Assembly (NCBI RefSeq): GCF_902506105.1
Contig: NZ_LR733304.1
Location: 1,659,458-1,723,457 of the forward strand
DNA: 64,000 nt
Source of the DNA: Aeromicrobium sp. 9AM
GTDB taxonomy: Bacteria; Actinomycetota; Actinomycetes; Propionibacteriales; Nocardioidaceae
Reading direction: 5' to 3'
Positions 1 to 8,049 of the stretch are shown here, one piece after another (within the stretch, counting starts at the first letter, position 1; every line of letters starts with the position of its first letter). The translations under genes were made by a program, and so were the position numbers. The notes beneath the pieces were generated by a model. That model made no database searches. It was given only the letters and a program-made list of their open reading frames with translations, and had not been told where the DNA came from.

Positions 1-504
1 GAGCAGGCGCCAGCGGGTGTAGTCGTCGATCGTGAACGAGTCCTCGATCGCGTCGACTCCGTCGCCGGCCTTGACCGTGCGCGACTCGAGGTCGACCGTG
101 ATCGTCGCGCCGGGGTTGGCGTCGAGGTAGTCCCAGAGCCGCTGCACGACCTTGTCGTCGACCTGCGCGGCGAGCAGTCCGGCCTTGCCGGAGTTGCCGC
201 GGAAGATGTCACCGAAGCGCGGCGAGATGACGACCTTGAAACCGTAGTTCTGCAGCGCCCAGACCGCGTGCTCACGCGAAGAGCCGGTGCCGAAGTCGGG
301 TCCGGCCACCAGGACCGTGGCGTTCTTGTAGGCGTCCTGGTTGAGCACGAACGACGGGTCGCTGCGCCAGGCCGAGAACAGGCCCTCCTCGAACCCGTCG
401 CGCGTAACCTTCTTGAGCCACACGGCGGGGATGATCTGGTCGGTGTCGACGTTGCTGCGTCGCAGCGGAGCGCCAACCCCAGTGTGACTCGAGAACTTTT
501 CCAT
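1..504 (-). CDS. leuD: 3-isopropylmalate dehydratase small subunit (partial, runs off the window)
   Basis: Small (swivel-domain) subunit of isopropylmalate isomerase, which converts 2-isopropylmalate to 3-isopropylmalate in leucine synthesis together with LeuC. The 168 visible codons begin [11 protein letters not shown] and contain the family signatures [23 protein letters not shown] and [11 protein letters not shown], all in the expected order. The ATG is preceded by AAAGGG nine bases upstream. It lies 94 bp downstream of leuC on the same strand, as in most actinobacterial leuCD operons. The C-terminus lies before base 1 and is not seen. Confidence 0.95.
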   Translation of the reverse strand, partial: MEKFSSHTGVGAPLRRSNVDTDQIIPAVWLKKVTRDGFEEGLFSAWRSDPSFVLNQDAYKNATVLVAGPDFGTGSSREHAVWALQNYGFKVVISPRFGDIFRGNSGKAGLLAAQVDDKVVQRLWDYLDANPGATITVDLESRTVKAGDGVDAIEDSFTIDDYTRWRLL

Positions 505-598
505 GATCAGCGACCCTTTCTGACGATGTGAACGACGTCGAGCAGCACGGTGTCGCCCTGACGAAGAAGTCGATGAGCAGGCATTCGGAGCGCCATGA

Positions 599-2020
599 CT
601 AGGCTCCTGCCTTCTCGAGCTCGGCGAGGTCGGCAGGCCCGGCCAGGTGGCCCAGGATGCCGGTCGCGACAGCGACGTCGGGCGAGACGAGGTGCGTACG
701 CCCGCCCTTGCCCTGCCGGCCCTCGAAGTTGCGGTTGGACGTCGAAGCGCTGCGCTCCCCCGGCGTGAGCTGGTCGGGGTTCATGCCGAGGCACATCGAG
801 CAGCCCGCGCCGCGCCACTCGGCGCCGGCGTCCTTGAAGATCACGTCGAGGCCCTCCTGCTCGGCCTGCAGGCGTACGCGCACCGATCCCGGCACCACCA
901 GGATGCGCGTGTCAGCCGCGACCTTGTGGCCCTCGATGAGGTTGGCGGCGACGCGCAGGTCCTCGATGCGACCGTTGGTGCAGGAGCCGATGAAGACCGT
1001 GTCGACCTTGATGTCGCGCATCGGCGTGCCGGCCTCGAGGCCCATGTAGCGCAGGGCGTTCTCGGCGGCGATCCGCTCGTTGTCGTCCTCGAACGACGCG
1101 GGATCCGGCACGTTGCCCGACAGGGGCACGCCCTGGCCGGGGTTGGTGCCCCACGTGACGAACGGCGTGATGGTCGACGCGTCGATCGTGATGACCTTGT
1201 CGAACTCGGCGTCGTCATCGGTCACGAGGCTGTCCCAGTACGCCACCGCGGCATCCCAGTCGGCACCCTGCGGCGCGTTGGGGCGACCCTGGAGGTAGTC
1301 GTACGTCGTCTGGTCCGGCGCGATGAGCCCGGCTTTGGCGCCCCACTCGATCGACATGTTGCAGATCGTCATGCGGGCTTCCATCGACAGCTTGCGGATG
1401 GCGTCGCCGCGGTACTCGACGATGTAGCCCTGGCCGCCGCCGGTGGTCTCCTGCGTGATGAGCGACAGGATCAGGTCCTTGGCGGTCGAGCCGACCGGCA
1501 GCTCGCCGACGACCTCGACGGCCATCATCTTGGGCTTGGCCTGTGACAGCGACTGCGTCGCGAGCACGTGCTCGACCTCGGACGTGCCGATGCCGAACGC
1601 GATCGAGCCGAATGCGCCGTGCGTCGAGGTGTGCGAGTCGCCGCACACGATCGTCATGCCGGGCTGCGTCAGGCCGAGCTGCGGGCCGACGACGTGGACG
1701 ATGCCCTGGTCGATGTCGCCCATGGGGTGCAGACGGACGCCGAACTCCGCGCAGTTGCGGCGCAGCGTCTCGACCTGCGTGCGCGACACGAGGTCGGCGA
1801 TCGGCTTGTCGAGGTCGGTCGTCGGGATGTTGTGGTCCTCGGTCGCGAGCGTGAGGTCGGGGCGGCGCACGGTGCGCCCGGCGATGCGGAGTCCGTCGAA
1901 CGCCTGAGGACTCGTCACCTCGTGGATCAGGTGGAGGTCGATGTAGAGCAGGTCGGGCTCGCCCTCGTGGCTGCGTACGACGTGCTCGTCCCAGATCTTC
2001 TCGGCAAGGGTCTTGCCCAT
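599..2020 (-). CDS. leuC: 3-isopropylmalate dehydratase large subunit
   Basis: Aconitase-fold [4Fe-4S] subunit of isopropylmalate isomerase. The 473-residue protein starts [15 protein letters not shown], the usual LeuC N-terminus, and GAGGAG sits just upstream of that ATG; a longer in-frame start at 2059 adds 13 residues with no family counterpart. Cluster-binding and substrate motifs seen include [25 protein letters not shown] and [13 protein letters not shown], the last two carrying the three cluster cysteines. It is the first gene of leuCD and is divergent from an IclR regulator 89 bp away that probably controls it through the operator at 2080-2094. Confidence 0.97.
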   Translation of the reverse strand: MGKTLAEKIWDEHVVRSHEGEPDLLYIDLHLIHEVTSPQAFDGLRIAGRTVRRPDLTLATEDHNIPTTDLDKPIADLVSRTQVETLRRNCAEFGVRLHPMGDIDQGIVHVVGPQLGLTQPGMTIVCGDSHTSTHGAFGSIAFGIGTSEVEHVLATQSLSQAKPKMMAVEVVGELPVGSTAKDLILSLITQETTGGGQGYIVEYRGDAIRKLSMEARMTICNMSIEWGAKAGLIAPDQTTYDYLQGRPNAPQGADWDAAVAYWDSLVTDDDAEFDKVITIDASTITPFVTWGTNPGQGVPLSGNVPDPASFEDDNERIAAENALRYMGLEAGTPMRDIKVDTVFIGSCTNGRIEDLRVAANLIEGHKVAADTRILVVPGSVRVRLQAEQEGLDVIFKDAGAEWRGAGCSMCLGMNPDQLTPGERSASTSNRNFEGRQGKGGRTHLVSPDVAVATGILGHLAGPADLAELEKAGA

Positions 2021-2079
2021 GGTGCTCTCCTCAGCTGCGTTCTGTGCCCCTCGGCACACCCAACCAGTATGAACTTGCG

Positions 2080-2094
2080 TCTCACAATGCGATA
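2080..2094. promoter_or_regulatory. Candidate IclR/NdgR operator between leuC and the regulator gene
   Basis: TCTCACAATGCGATA is an imperfect palindrome; positions follow TnTCnCAnTGnGAnA read from either strand. It is centred in the 89-bp divergent leuC/ndgR gap and lies just upstream of a CAGTAT -10-like hexamer (2098-2103) six bases before the regulator's ATG, so one site could both autoregulate ndgR and control leuCD. Family knowledge: NdgR/LtbR-type IclR regulators bind the leuCD promoter in Streptomyces and Corynebacterium. Binding here is inference. Confidence 0.55.
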
Positions 2095-2109
2095 CGGCAG
2101 TATCAAGAC

Positions 2110-2826
2110 ATGGACAACTCTAGCGGAGTCGGCGTTCTCGACAAAGCCGCTCTCGTGCTCGCCGCGCTCGAGCCGGGACCCGCCACACTGGCCGGCCTCG
2201 TCGCCAGCACGGGGCTTGCCCGGCCGACCGCTCATCGCCTCGCGGTGGCCCTCGAGCATCATCGGCTCGTCGCCCGCGACATGCAAGGACGCTTCATCCT
2301 CGGCCCACGCCTCGGCGAGCTCGCCGCAGCAGCCGGTGAGGATCGCCTGCTCGCCGCCGCCGGCCCGGTCCTGGCCCGCCTGCGCGACATCACCGGCGAG
2401 TCGGCCCAGCTGTTCCGCCGTCAGGGCGACTTCCGTGTGTGCGTCGCGGCCGCCGACCGGCCCACCGGTCTGCGCGACTCGATCCCCGTCGGTGGTCAGC
2501 TGACGATGAGTGCGGGCTCCGCCGCGCAGGTCTTGCTGTCGTGGGAGGATCCCGAGCGCATGAACAAGGGGCTGCTCAAGGCCACGTTCTCGGCCGCCGA
2601 GCTGTCAGCCGTACGCCGTCGCGGTTGGGCGCAGAGCGTCGGTGAGCGCGAGACCGGTGTCGGTTCGGTCTCCGCACCGGTCCGCTCCCCTTCTGGCAAG
2701 GTCGTTGCCGCCGTGTCGGTGTCAGGACCGCTCGAGCGTCTGACGCGTCAGCCCGGCCGTATGCACGCGCCGGCCGTCGTCGCCGCGGCAGAGCGCCTCT
2801 CGCAGAGCCTGCGCCGGTCCAACTGA
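2110..2826 (+). CDS. ndgR: IclR-family regulator of leucine biosynthesis (NdgR/LtbR type)
   Basis: 238-residue IclR-type transcription factor with an N-terminal winged helix (about residues 10-70, [25 protein letters not shown]) and a C-terminal effector domain that contains [19 protein letters not shown]. The chosen ATG ([13 protein letters not shown]) lies six bases after a CAGTAT -10-like hexamer, so the mRNA is probably leaderless; the upstream in-frame ATG at 2044 would cross the operator. Its position divergent from leuCD is the hallmark of NdgR (Streptomyces) and LtbR (Corynebacterium), which control branched-chain amino acid genes. The assignment rests on synteny plus family. Confidence 0.85.
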   Translation: MDNSSGVGVLDKAALVLAALEPGPATLAGLVASTGLARPTAHRLAVALEHHRLVARDMQGRFILGPRLGELAAAAGEDRLLAAAGPVLARLRDITGESAQLFRRQGDFRVCVAAADRPTGLRDSIPVGGQLTMSAGSAAQVLLSWEDPERMNKGLLKATFSAAELSAVRRRGWAQSVGERETGVGSVSAPVRSPSGKVVAAVSVSGPLERLTRQPGRMHAPAVVAAAERLSQSLRRSN

Positions 2827-2836
2827 AGCCTGCGAG

Positions 2837-3253
2837 CTAGGCGGCGAGGTCGTCCGGCGACATCACCCGCAGGACGGAGTCGTCCGCGGTGTGGATCGGC
2901 CACTCGCCGAGCGAGTGCGCCTGCACGACGGCCGTGATCGCGCGTACCCACTGGATGTCGGACGTACGCGTGCCGGCGTGGGTCGGACGCGCCCACAGGA
3001 GCGCGAGCGAGCCGTCAGGGTCGGCCTCGTCGAGGACGCCGCGCAGGGAGCGGGCCAGGCTCACCAGCATCTGTCCGTCGGGCGCCGCCGGGCAGTCCGT
3101 CACGTTGACGATCGACGGATGGACCCGCCCGTCGCGGTCCAGCATGATCGCGAAGATCTGGCGACTGTCGAACCCCAGGGGCTCGATGAGGAGGCGCCAG
3201 ACCCGCTCGAGGTCGGCAGGTGCATGGACATCGGGAAGAGGAGAAGAGCTCAT
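2837..3253 (-). CDS. Conserved hypothetical protein
   Basis: A 138-residue soluble protein with no signal peptide or membrane segment. I do not recognise a named family. The C-terminal half has a patterned core (LLWARPTHAGTRTSDIQWVRA, then HTADDSVLRVMSPDDLAA at the end) that looks like a folded domain. The chosen start (MSSSPLPDVH, ATG at 3253) removes 16 unlikely residues of a longer frame; the ribosome site is weak (GTGGGG). It converges on the IclR gene, leaving 10 bp between stops. Confidence 0.6.
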   Translation of the reverse strand: MSSSPLPDVHAPADLERVWRLLIEPLGFDSRQIFAIMLDRDGRVHPSIVNVTDCPAAPDGQMLVSLARSLRGVLDEADPDGSLALLWARPTHAGTRTSDIQWVRAITAVVQAHSLGEWPIHTADDSVLRVMSPDDLAA

Positions 3254-3310
3254 GCCCCACGATCTGCGGGAAACCCGCGCACCGTCGAACCGGCCGTCCA
3301 CAGGTGCCGC

Positions 3311-3736
3311 CTAGATCAGCTGCGCGAGGAGCTGGTCCTTGCGCATGCGCGAGTAGCCCGGGATGCCCTGATCGCGCGCGGCCTCGCGCAGCTGCGCCAC
3401 GGTCCAGGTGGGCTCCGGCGCCTTGGGCGCGTCCCTGAGCGCGAGTGGCTCGGCTCGCGGGTGGTCAGCGATCACCTGGCGGGCTCGCGCCTTGGCCTTC
3501 TTGCGCTTCGCGTTGGCCTCGGCGATCGCCTGCTCGGCCTTGGCACGCACCTTCTGGACGCGCGATCGCTGCTTCTCGGCCCGTTTCTTCCAGGTCTCGG
3601 ACTCGACCTCGAGAGTCTTGACCCGGGCTCGGAGCGTCGTGAGCTCCGCGGTCAGCTCCTCGATCGTCGCGGTCGCCGCAGCGAGCTTCTTCTCGGTCTT
3701 GCCGGGTCGCGCCTTCTTGCCGGGCTTGGCAGCCAT
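3311..3736 (-). CDS. Coiled-coil protein with C-terminal Rho_N/SAP-like domain
   Basis: 141 residues in three parts: a Lys-rich N-terminus (MAAKPGKKARPGKTEKK), a long heptad-patterned helix (about 15-85, ATIEELTAELTTLRARVKTLE then a basic KRKKAKARAR stretch), and a C-terminal helix-extended-helix module (VAQLREAARDQGIPGYSRM) of the Rho-N/SAP-like type that can bind nucleic acid. GTG, ATG and ATG stand in tandem at the start; the third (3736) is chosen because GGAGG sits five bases before it. It is a paralogue of the next gene (3829-4389), with the same tail. A nucleoid or RNA-associated role is inference. Confidence 0.75.
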   Translation of the reverse strand: MAAKPGKKARPGKTEKKLAAATATIEELTAELTTLRARVKTLEVESETWKKRAEKQRSRVQKVRAKAEQAIAEANAKRKKAKARARQVIADHPRAEPLALRDAPKAPEPTWTVAQLREAARDQGIPGYSRMRKDQLLAQLI

Positions 3737-3828
3737 CATCACCTCCGGTTCGGATGACCTGCACGATGGCCGACCGCGGTGAACGGACGGCCAACGTGCA
3801 GGTCAGAGCCCAACCGGCTCGCCGGGAA

Positions 3829-4389
3829 TCAGGCCTTGAGTGCCGAGACGAGCTGAGCCTTGGTCATCCGCGAGTAGCCCGCGACCCCCTGCGTACGAGC
3901 TGCGGCCTTCAGCTGCGCGACCGTCAGCTCGGACTTCGGCGCATTCTGCACCGGGACGACCTCGACCTTCTCTGCCGCAGCAGGCTTGGCCGCAGCAGGC
4001 TTGGGAGCGGCAGGCTTGGCCGCAGCAGGCTTGGCCGCAGCAGGCTTGGCCGCAGCAGGCTTGGCCGCAGCAGGCTTGGGCGCGGCGACGTTGCGTGCGC
4101 TCTTGCCGGCGTCCTTGGCCGACTTCGCAGCAGACTTGCCGACGTCCTTGGCTGTCTTGACCGCCGACTTGCCGGCGCGCTCGGCCGAGCTGCGCAGCTT
4201 CTTGGCGTCGCGCTGGAGCTCGGCGACCCGCTTCTCCAGCTTGTTCTCGAGCTTGCCGACGCTCTTCTCGAGCTTGGCGACGGTGGCCCGAAGATTCTTG
4301 ATCGCCTCCTGGGCGGCGGCGAGCTCGGAGTTCGGTGAGCCCGTCTTGCCCTTGCCCGACTTCTTCGACGACTTGGACTGTGCGGCCAT
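3829..4389 (-). CDS. Lys/Ala/Pro-rich protein with Rho_N/SAP-like C-terminal domain
   Basis: 186 residues: basic Ser/Lys-rich start, heptad coiled coil (about 25-65), an Ala/Lys/Asp segment, a low-complexity tract of seven Pro-Ala-Ala-Ala-Lys units (about 104-138), and a C-terminal module LTVAQLKAAARTQGVAGYSRM that closely matches the tail of the neighbouring 3311-3736 protein. The layout (flexible basic linker plus small nucleic-acid-binding domain) recalls histone-like actinobacterial proteins, but the domain is Rho_N/SAP-like, not HU. A TTGTGC-containing leader precedes the ATG; AAGGAG lies upstream of it. Confidence 0.78.
   Translation of the reverse strand: MAAQSKSSKKSGKGKTGSPNSELAAAQEAIKNLRATVAKLEKSVGKLENKLEKRVAELQRDAKKLRSSAERAGKSAVKTAKDVGKSAAKSAKDAGKSARNVAAPKPAAAKPAAAKPAAAKPAAAKPAAPKPAAAKPAAAEKVEVVPVQNAPKSELTVAQLKAAARTQGVAGYSRMTKAQLVSALKA
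3974..4078 (-). repeat. Seven tandem 15-bp units encoding Pro-Ala-Ala-Ala-Lys
   Basis: The plus-strand unit GCCGCAGCAGGCTTG repeats seven times without gaps inside the 3829-4389 gene. Only the third unit differs (GGAGCGGCAGGCTTG). Because the units are nearly identical in DNA as well as in protein, the array probably expands and shrinks by slippage, so its length may vary between strains. Confidence 0.95.
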
Positions 4390-4461
4390 GGACTGCTCCT
4401 TGTGCTCGAATGACGCTGGCTCGACATCGTGCCATGCCCGGGTGAACAGCCGGCCACATTC

Positions 4462-4938
4462 TCAAAAGAGGCCAGGCACCTCGAGATCGAGCAGCGTCTT
4501 CTTGCGCTCGAGCCCACCGGCATATCCGGTCAACGAGCCGTCAGAGCCGATCACCCGGTGGCACGGCACGATGATCGGGATCGGGTTGGCACCGTTGGCG
4601 GCACCCACGGCCCGGGAGATCACCGGCTCGTAGCCCAGCCGCCGCGCGATGTCGCCATAGCTGGCCGTCTCGCCGTAGGGGATGCGCTGCAGCTCGGCCC
4701 ACACCTTCTTCTGGAACTCCGAGCCCTCGCTCGCAAGCGGCAGCTCGAAGGTGGTGCGCTCCCCCGCGAAGTATTCGGCGAGCTGCTGCTCGGCCCGGTC
4801 GAGCAGCGGGTCGCTTGCTCGGGCCTTGCGTGGCTTGGACGCTCCGAAGTCGATCGCGGTGATGAGACCGGCGGAGGCGTGGATCCGGAGTCCACCGATC
4901 GGTGACTCCATCCAGCGGGTCAGGTGTGAGGTGCTCAT
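4462..4938 (-). CDS. ogt: Methylated-DNA--protein-cysteine methyltransferase
   Basis: 158-residue suicide repair enzyme that takes the methyl group from O6-methylguanine or O4-methylthymine onto its own cysteine. The active-site motif IIVPCHRVIG is intact (Cys about 126), with the DNA-binding helix region (YGETASYGDIARRLG) before it and the GLERKKTLLDLE end after it. No Ada N-terminal domain is present; that function is in the adjacent gene. Its ATG overlaps the stop of the upstream Ada-AlkA gene by four bases (ATGA), so the two are translationally coupled. Confidence 0.95.
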   Translation of the reverse strand: MSTSHLTRWMESPIGGLRIHASAGLITAIDFGASKPRKARASDPLLDRAEQQLAEYFAGERTTFELPLASEGSEFQKKVWAELQRIPYGETASYGDIARRLGYEPVISRAVGAANGANPIPIIVPCHRVIGSDGSLTGYAGGLERKKTLLDLEVPGLF

Positions 4939-6377
4939 GCGGGGGTCCTTTCAGGTGCGGAAGCGCGCCACAGGTGCATGCCTGCGTAGGAGCGCCAGGG
5001 ACGCCACCGTTCGGTGGCGTCCACGGTGATGCCACGGCTGTCGAGCTCGCGGCGCAGCACGAGGTCGGTCGTGAGGAGGATGTCTGGATGGGCCAGTGCC
5101 CGCATGACGATGTAGTCAGCGGTCCATGGCCCGATGCCACGCATCGCGACGAGCTGCTCGCGCACCGCCTCGCGATCAACACCCGGATCGAGGTCGAGCT
5201 TGCCGTCGGCGACGGCCTGCGAGAGGTCGATGATCGTACGCGCCCGGGACTGGGGCATGCCGAGCTCGGTCGGCTCGCTCTCGGCGAGGGACTCGGGCGC
5301 GGGGAACGCGTGGGTCAGCCCGAACGCGGCCGCCAGGGAGAAGTCGACCCGCGTGCCGTGAACCGGGACCTGGCGGCCGAGGACCGTGTTGGCCCCTGCG
5401 ACGGACACCTGCTGCCCGACGATCGTGCGGATCGCCAGCTCGTAGCCGTCGACGTGCGACGGCACGCGCAGGCCCGGCGCCGCCGACACGAGGTCGCGCA
5501 TCGCCGGATCCGCGCCCAGCACGCCGTCGATGGCAACCGGATCGGCATCGAGGTCGAGCATCCTGCGAGCCCGGCCGATGGCGACGGCGGTGTCGCGGAG
5601 GTCTGCCAGCTCCAGCTCGCAGTCCACCCGGTCCTCGAGGAGCGTCAGCGCCACGACTCCCAACCCGTGCGGAAGCCGGACCACCCGGGCGTAGGTGCGG
5701 TCGCGTACGGTCTCGACACCCGGGAGCACGTGCGCCGCCAGGAACTCGAGCAACGCCTCGGCGTGGAACGGCTGCCGCACCGCGAGACGCAGCGTGACGC
5801 GGCCGGTCGGCGTGCCGCGGCGGCGACCCCGCATCTCAGTCGGTGACAGGGCATAGACGTGGCGCACCGAGTCGTTGAACTGCCGGATCGAGGCGAACCC
5901 GGCCGCGAACGCGATGTCGGACATCGGCATGTCGGTGGTCTCGATGAGGACCCGAGCGGCGTGAGCACGGTTGCTGCGAGCCAGCGCCAAGGGACCGGCG
6001 CCGAGCTCCTGCGTCAGCATGCGCGTCACATGCCGGTGGCTGTAGCCGAGCCGGCTCGCCAGCCCTTCGACACCTTCGCGCTCGACGACGCCGTCGGCGA
6101 TCAGCCGCATCGCGCGACCGACCGCGTCGGCTCGGACATTCCACTCCGGTGACCCGGGGGTCGTGTCGGGCCGGCAGCGCCGGCAGGCGCGGAACCCGGC
6201 GTCCTGCGCCGCCGCAGCGGACGCGTAGAACAGGACATTCTCTCGCTTGGGGGTCACCGCCGGGCAGGACGGCCGGCAGTAGATGCCGGTCGTCTTGACG
6301 CCGACGTAGAAGACGCCGTCGAAGCGCGCGTCGCGCGACGATGCGGCTCGGTAGCAGCGTTCGTGGTCGGTGTGCAT
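4935..6377 (-). CDS. alkA: Ada-type sensor / AraC HTH / AlkA 3-methyladenine DNA glycosylase fusion
   Basis: 480 residues combining an N-terminal Ada zinc domain (Cys34, 38, 65 and 68; GIYCRPSCP and CRRC), an AraC-type double helix-turn-helix (about 85-185, including AFAAGFASIRQFNDSVR), an AlkA N-terminal domain, and a helix-hairpin-helix-GPD glycosylase domain (MRGIGPWTADYI, catalytic Asp about 421). One protein can thus sense methyl phosphotriesters, activate transcription and excise alkylated bases. It forms a two-gene adaptive-response operon with ogt. This fusion is known in Actinobacteria. The gene probably activates its own promoter, but no operator was recognised. Confidence 0.93.
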   Translation of the reverse strand: MHTDHERCYRAASSRDARFDGVFYVGVKTTGIYCRPSCPAVTPKRENVLFYASAAAAQDAGFRACRRCRPDTTPGSPEWNVRADAVGRAMRLIADGVVEREGVEGLASRLGYSHRHVTRMLTQELGAGPLALARSNRAHAARVLIETTDMPMSDIAFAAGFASIRQFNDSVRHVYALSPTEMRGRRRGTPTGRVTLRLAVRQPFHAEALLEFLAAHVLPGVETVRDRTYARVVRLPHGLGVVALTLLEDRVDCELELADLRDTAVAIGRARRMLDLDADPVAIDGVLGADPAMRDLVSAAPGLRVPSHVDGYELAIRTIVGQQVSVAGANTVLGRQVPVHGTRVDFSLAAAFGLTHAFPAPESLAESEPTELGMPQSRARTIIDLSQAVADGKLDLDPGVDREAVREQLVAMRGIGPWTADYIVMRALAHPDILLTTDLVLRRELDSRGITVDATERWRPWRSYAGMHLWRASAPERTPA

Positions 6378-6442
6378 ACGTCCATCATGACGGCAACGAC
6401 CGACACTTACCGGCGGGTTTCAGACATGGACGCGGGCGGCCC

Positions 6443-6844
6443 TCACGGCGTCTGGAAGCCTCCGACGATCGCACCCATCAGGGTGAGTCCGACCACGACG
6501 TATCCGGCGTTGATCAGGAAGAACCTGAAGGATCTCGACTCGTACACGTAGTTCTGCGCCAGGATCGCGGCGCCGATTCCGACTCCGACCCCAGCACCGA
6601 CCTTGAGGCCGTACTCCGTGCCGCACGCGCCGACGAGCTTGGCGAGCGTTCCCGCGATGACGAGCGCCACCAGGATCGACCAGACGAACATCAGCGGGTC
6701 GGGGCTCTTGCCGGCGGCCTCTTCCTCGGAGATGCCCATCTCGGCGCGCCATGCCTTGCCGAACAGGACCGTGTACCAGACGCCACCGAGGGCGAAGAAC
6801 GCCAACGCGGCAATCACGAGGCCGACGATCGAGATGTCATCCAT
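6443..6844 (-). CDS. DUF1761 family membrane protein
   Basis: 133 residues with four predicted membrane helices (about 5-25, 50-72, 82-100, 108-130). The start of helix one followed by FALGGVWYTVLFGKAWRAEMG is typical of DUF1761, whose function is unknown. It stands alone, 65 bp from the start of the Ada-AlkA gene's region on the same strand, with no obvious partner. Confidence 0.8.
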   Translation of the reverse strand: MDDISIVGLVIAALAFFALGGVWYTVLFGKAWRAEMGISEEEAAGKSPDPLMFVWSILVALVIAGTLAKLVGACGTEYGLKVGAGVGVGIGAAILAQNYVYESRSFRFFLINAGYVVVGLTLMGAIVGGFQTP

Positions 6845-6939
6845 GACGCTGAACGTACTCCCGCAGAGACCCCAGCAGGGCAGATTTCAGCACGAAGGAG
6901 AGCGGCGCGCCGCACCACTCCCCTTCGCACGTGCCTGGT

Positions 6940-7866
6940 TCAGGCGGCGTCCTTGACCTCGTCGAGGGCGTCCTTGAGCGAGTCGAGGTCGCCTCCGGTC
7001 GGCGCGTTCTCCACACCGGTCCAGTCGGGCGACGGCAGGACCTGTTCGGTCGCCTCGCCTGACTGCACGGCGCGGATCGCAGCGACGATCTCGTCCAGGT
7101 TGTTGGGCACCGCGCGGCCGCACTTCTCCAGCTCAGAGCCGAGCTTCAGCGTGAGCCGCGGCTTGCCCTCCTCGACTGCCTTCGCCGTCGTGCCGGACGT
7201 GACGTTGCTGCCCGAGAGGTCCGAGACGGTGCCGCAGACGTGGTAGACCTCGCCGCCGCCGGCCCAGTAGACCTGGTCCTCGCCGAGGAGCTGGATCACG
7301 GCCTGCTTCTCCGCCGTGTACTTCTCCACCGAGGCCGGGTTGAAGTCGATGCCCAGAGCGACCGCGGCCAGCGCCACGACAACGCCGACAGCCCCGGCCA
7401 CGCCCTTCTGCGTCTTGCCCATGTCCTTGTTGAGGAAGATCAACACGATGATCGGCAGGAACGCGATGATCGGGATGAACGCGCCGAGTTGGTTCTGGAT
7501 GAAGAACCTGAACGGCTCCTTCTCAGATGCGGGGTCGAACTGGTTGGCCTTCTTCCACATCATCGAGCCGATGACGACCGCGATGCCGTCGAGGACCAGC
7601 AACACGATCAGCAGCACGAACGCCCAGGTCGGGAATGCGTTGTCGGTGATCAACTCGCCCTTGGCGTTGACGGTGGCCTTCTCCGTGAGGATCGACTTGT
7701 TGAGGAGCAGACCGAAGATCGCCCCGATCTCGATCGCAATGCCGAGGACCCACAGCGCCACTGCATAGAGGCGGAGCTTCTTGGCCTTTGACTTCGACTC
7801 CGCGGAGGCCTTCCACGTCGAGTCGCTGGCGGAGCTTTCGGTGGCGTCCTTGCCCGAGCTGGTCAT
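6940..7866 (-). CDS. Hypothetical membrane protein with an extracytoplasmic C-terminal domain
   Basis: 308 residues: a Ser/Lys-rich cytoplasmic start (MTSSGKDATESSASD), four predicted membrane helices (about 33-55, 80-103, 128-146, 155-172), and a C-terminal domain of about 130 residues with two cysteines (VYHVCGTVSDL and LEKCGRAVP) that may form a disulphide outside the cell. I do not recognise the family. AGGAG lies in front of the ATG. No operon partner. Confidence 0.7.
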   Translation of the reverse strand: MTSSGKDATESSASDSTWKASAESKSKAKKLRLYAVALWVLGIAIEIGAIFGLLLNKSILTEKATVNAKGELITDNAFPTWAFVLLIVLLVLDGIAVVIGSMMWKKANQFDPASEKEPFRFFIQNQLGAFIPIIAFLPIIVLIFLNKDMGKTQKGVAGAVGVVVALAAVALGIDFNPASVEKYTAEKQAVIQLLGEDQVYWAGGGEVYHVCGTVSDLSGSNVTSGTTAKAVEEGKPRLTLKLGSELEKCGRAVPNNLDEIVAAIRAVQSGEATEQVLPSPDWTGVENAPTGGDLDSLKDALDEVKDAA

Positions 7867-8049
7867 GGAATCTCCTGGAGTCGAGGATCGGCGAGTCGAA
7901 TGCTATCGCCACCGACGCGTCTCCCGCCTCAATCGCAGGTCATGATCTGCGACGGAGTGTCGCCAGGTCACGTGACACCTCGACGGGCCGGCGCCCTCGG
8001 ACGGTCCGGGTCTCCCCTCCGGAGGATCGCGTCTACCTTGGTAGGCCTG

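Noticed and set aside
507..818. A small open frame between leuD and leuC
   Set aside because: It lies mostly within leuC in another frame and has no start signal; the 94-bp leuC-leuD spacer looks like ordinary operon spacing.
3829..4389. HupB-like histone protein, since leuCD is often followed by hupB and the tail is Lys/Ala-rich
   Set aside because: The N-terminal HU domain is missing; a coiled coil takes its place and the C-terminal module is Rho_N/SAP-like.
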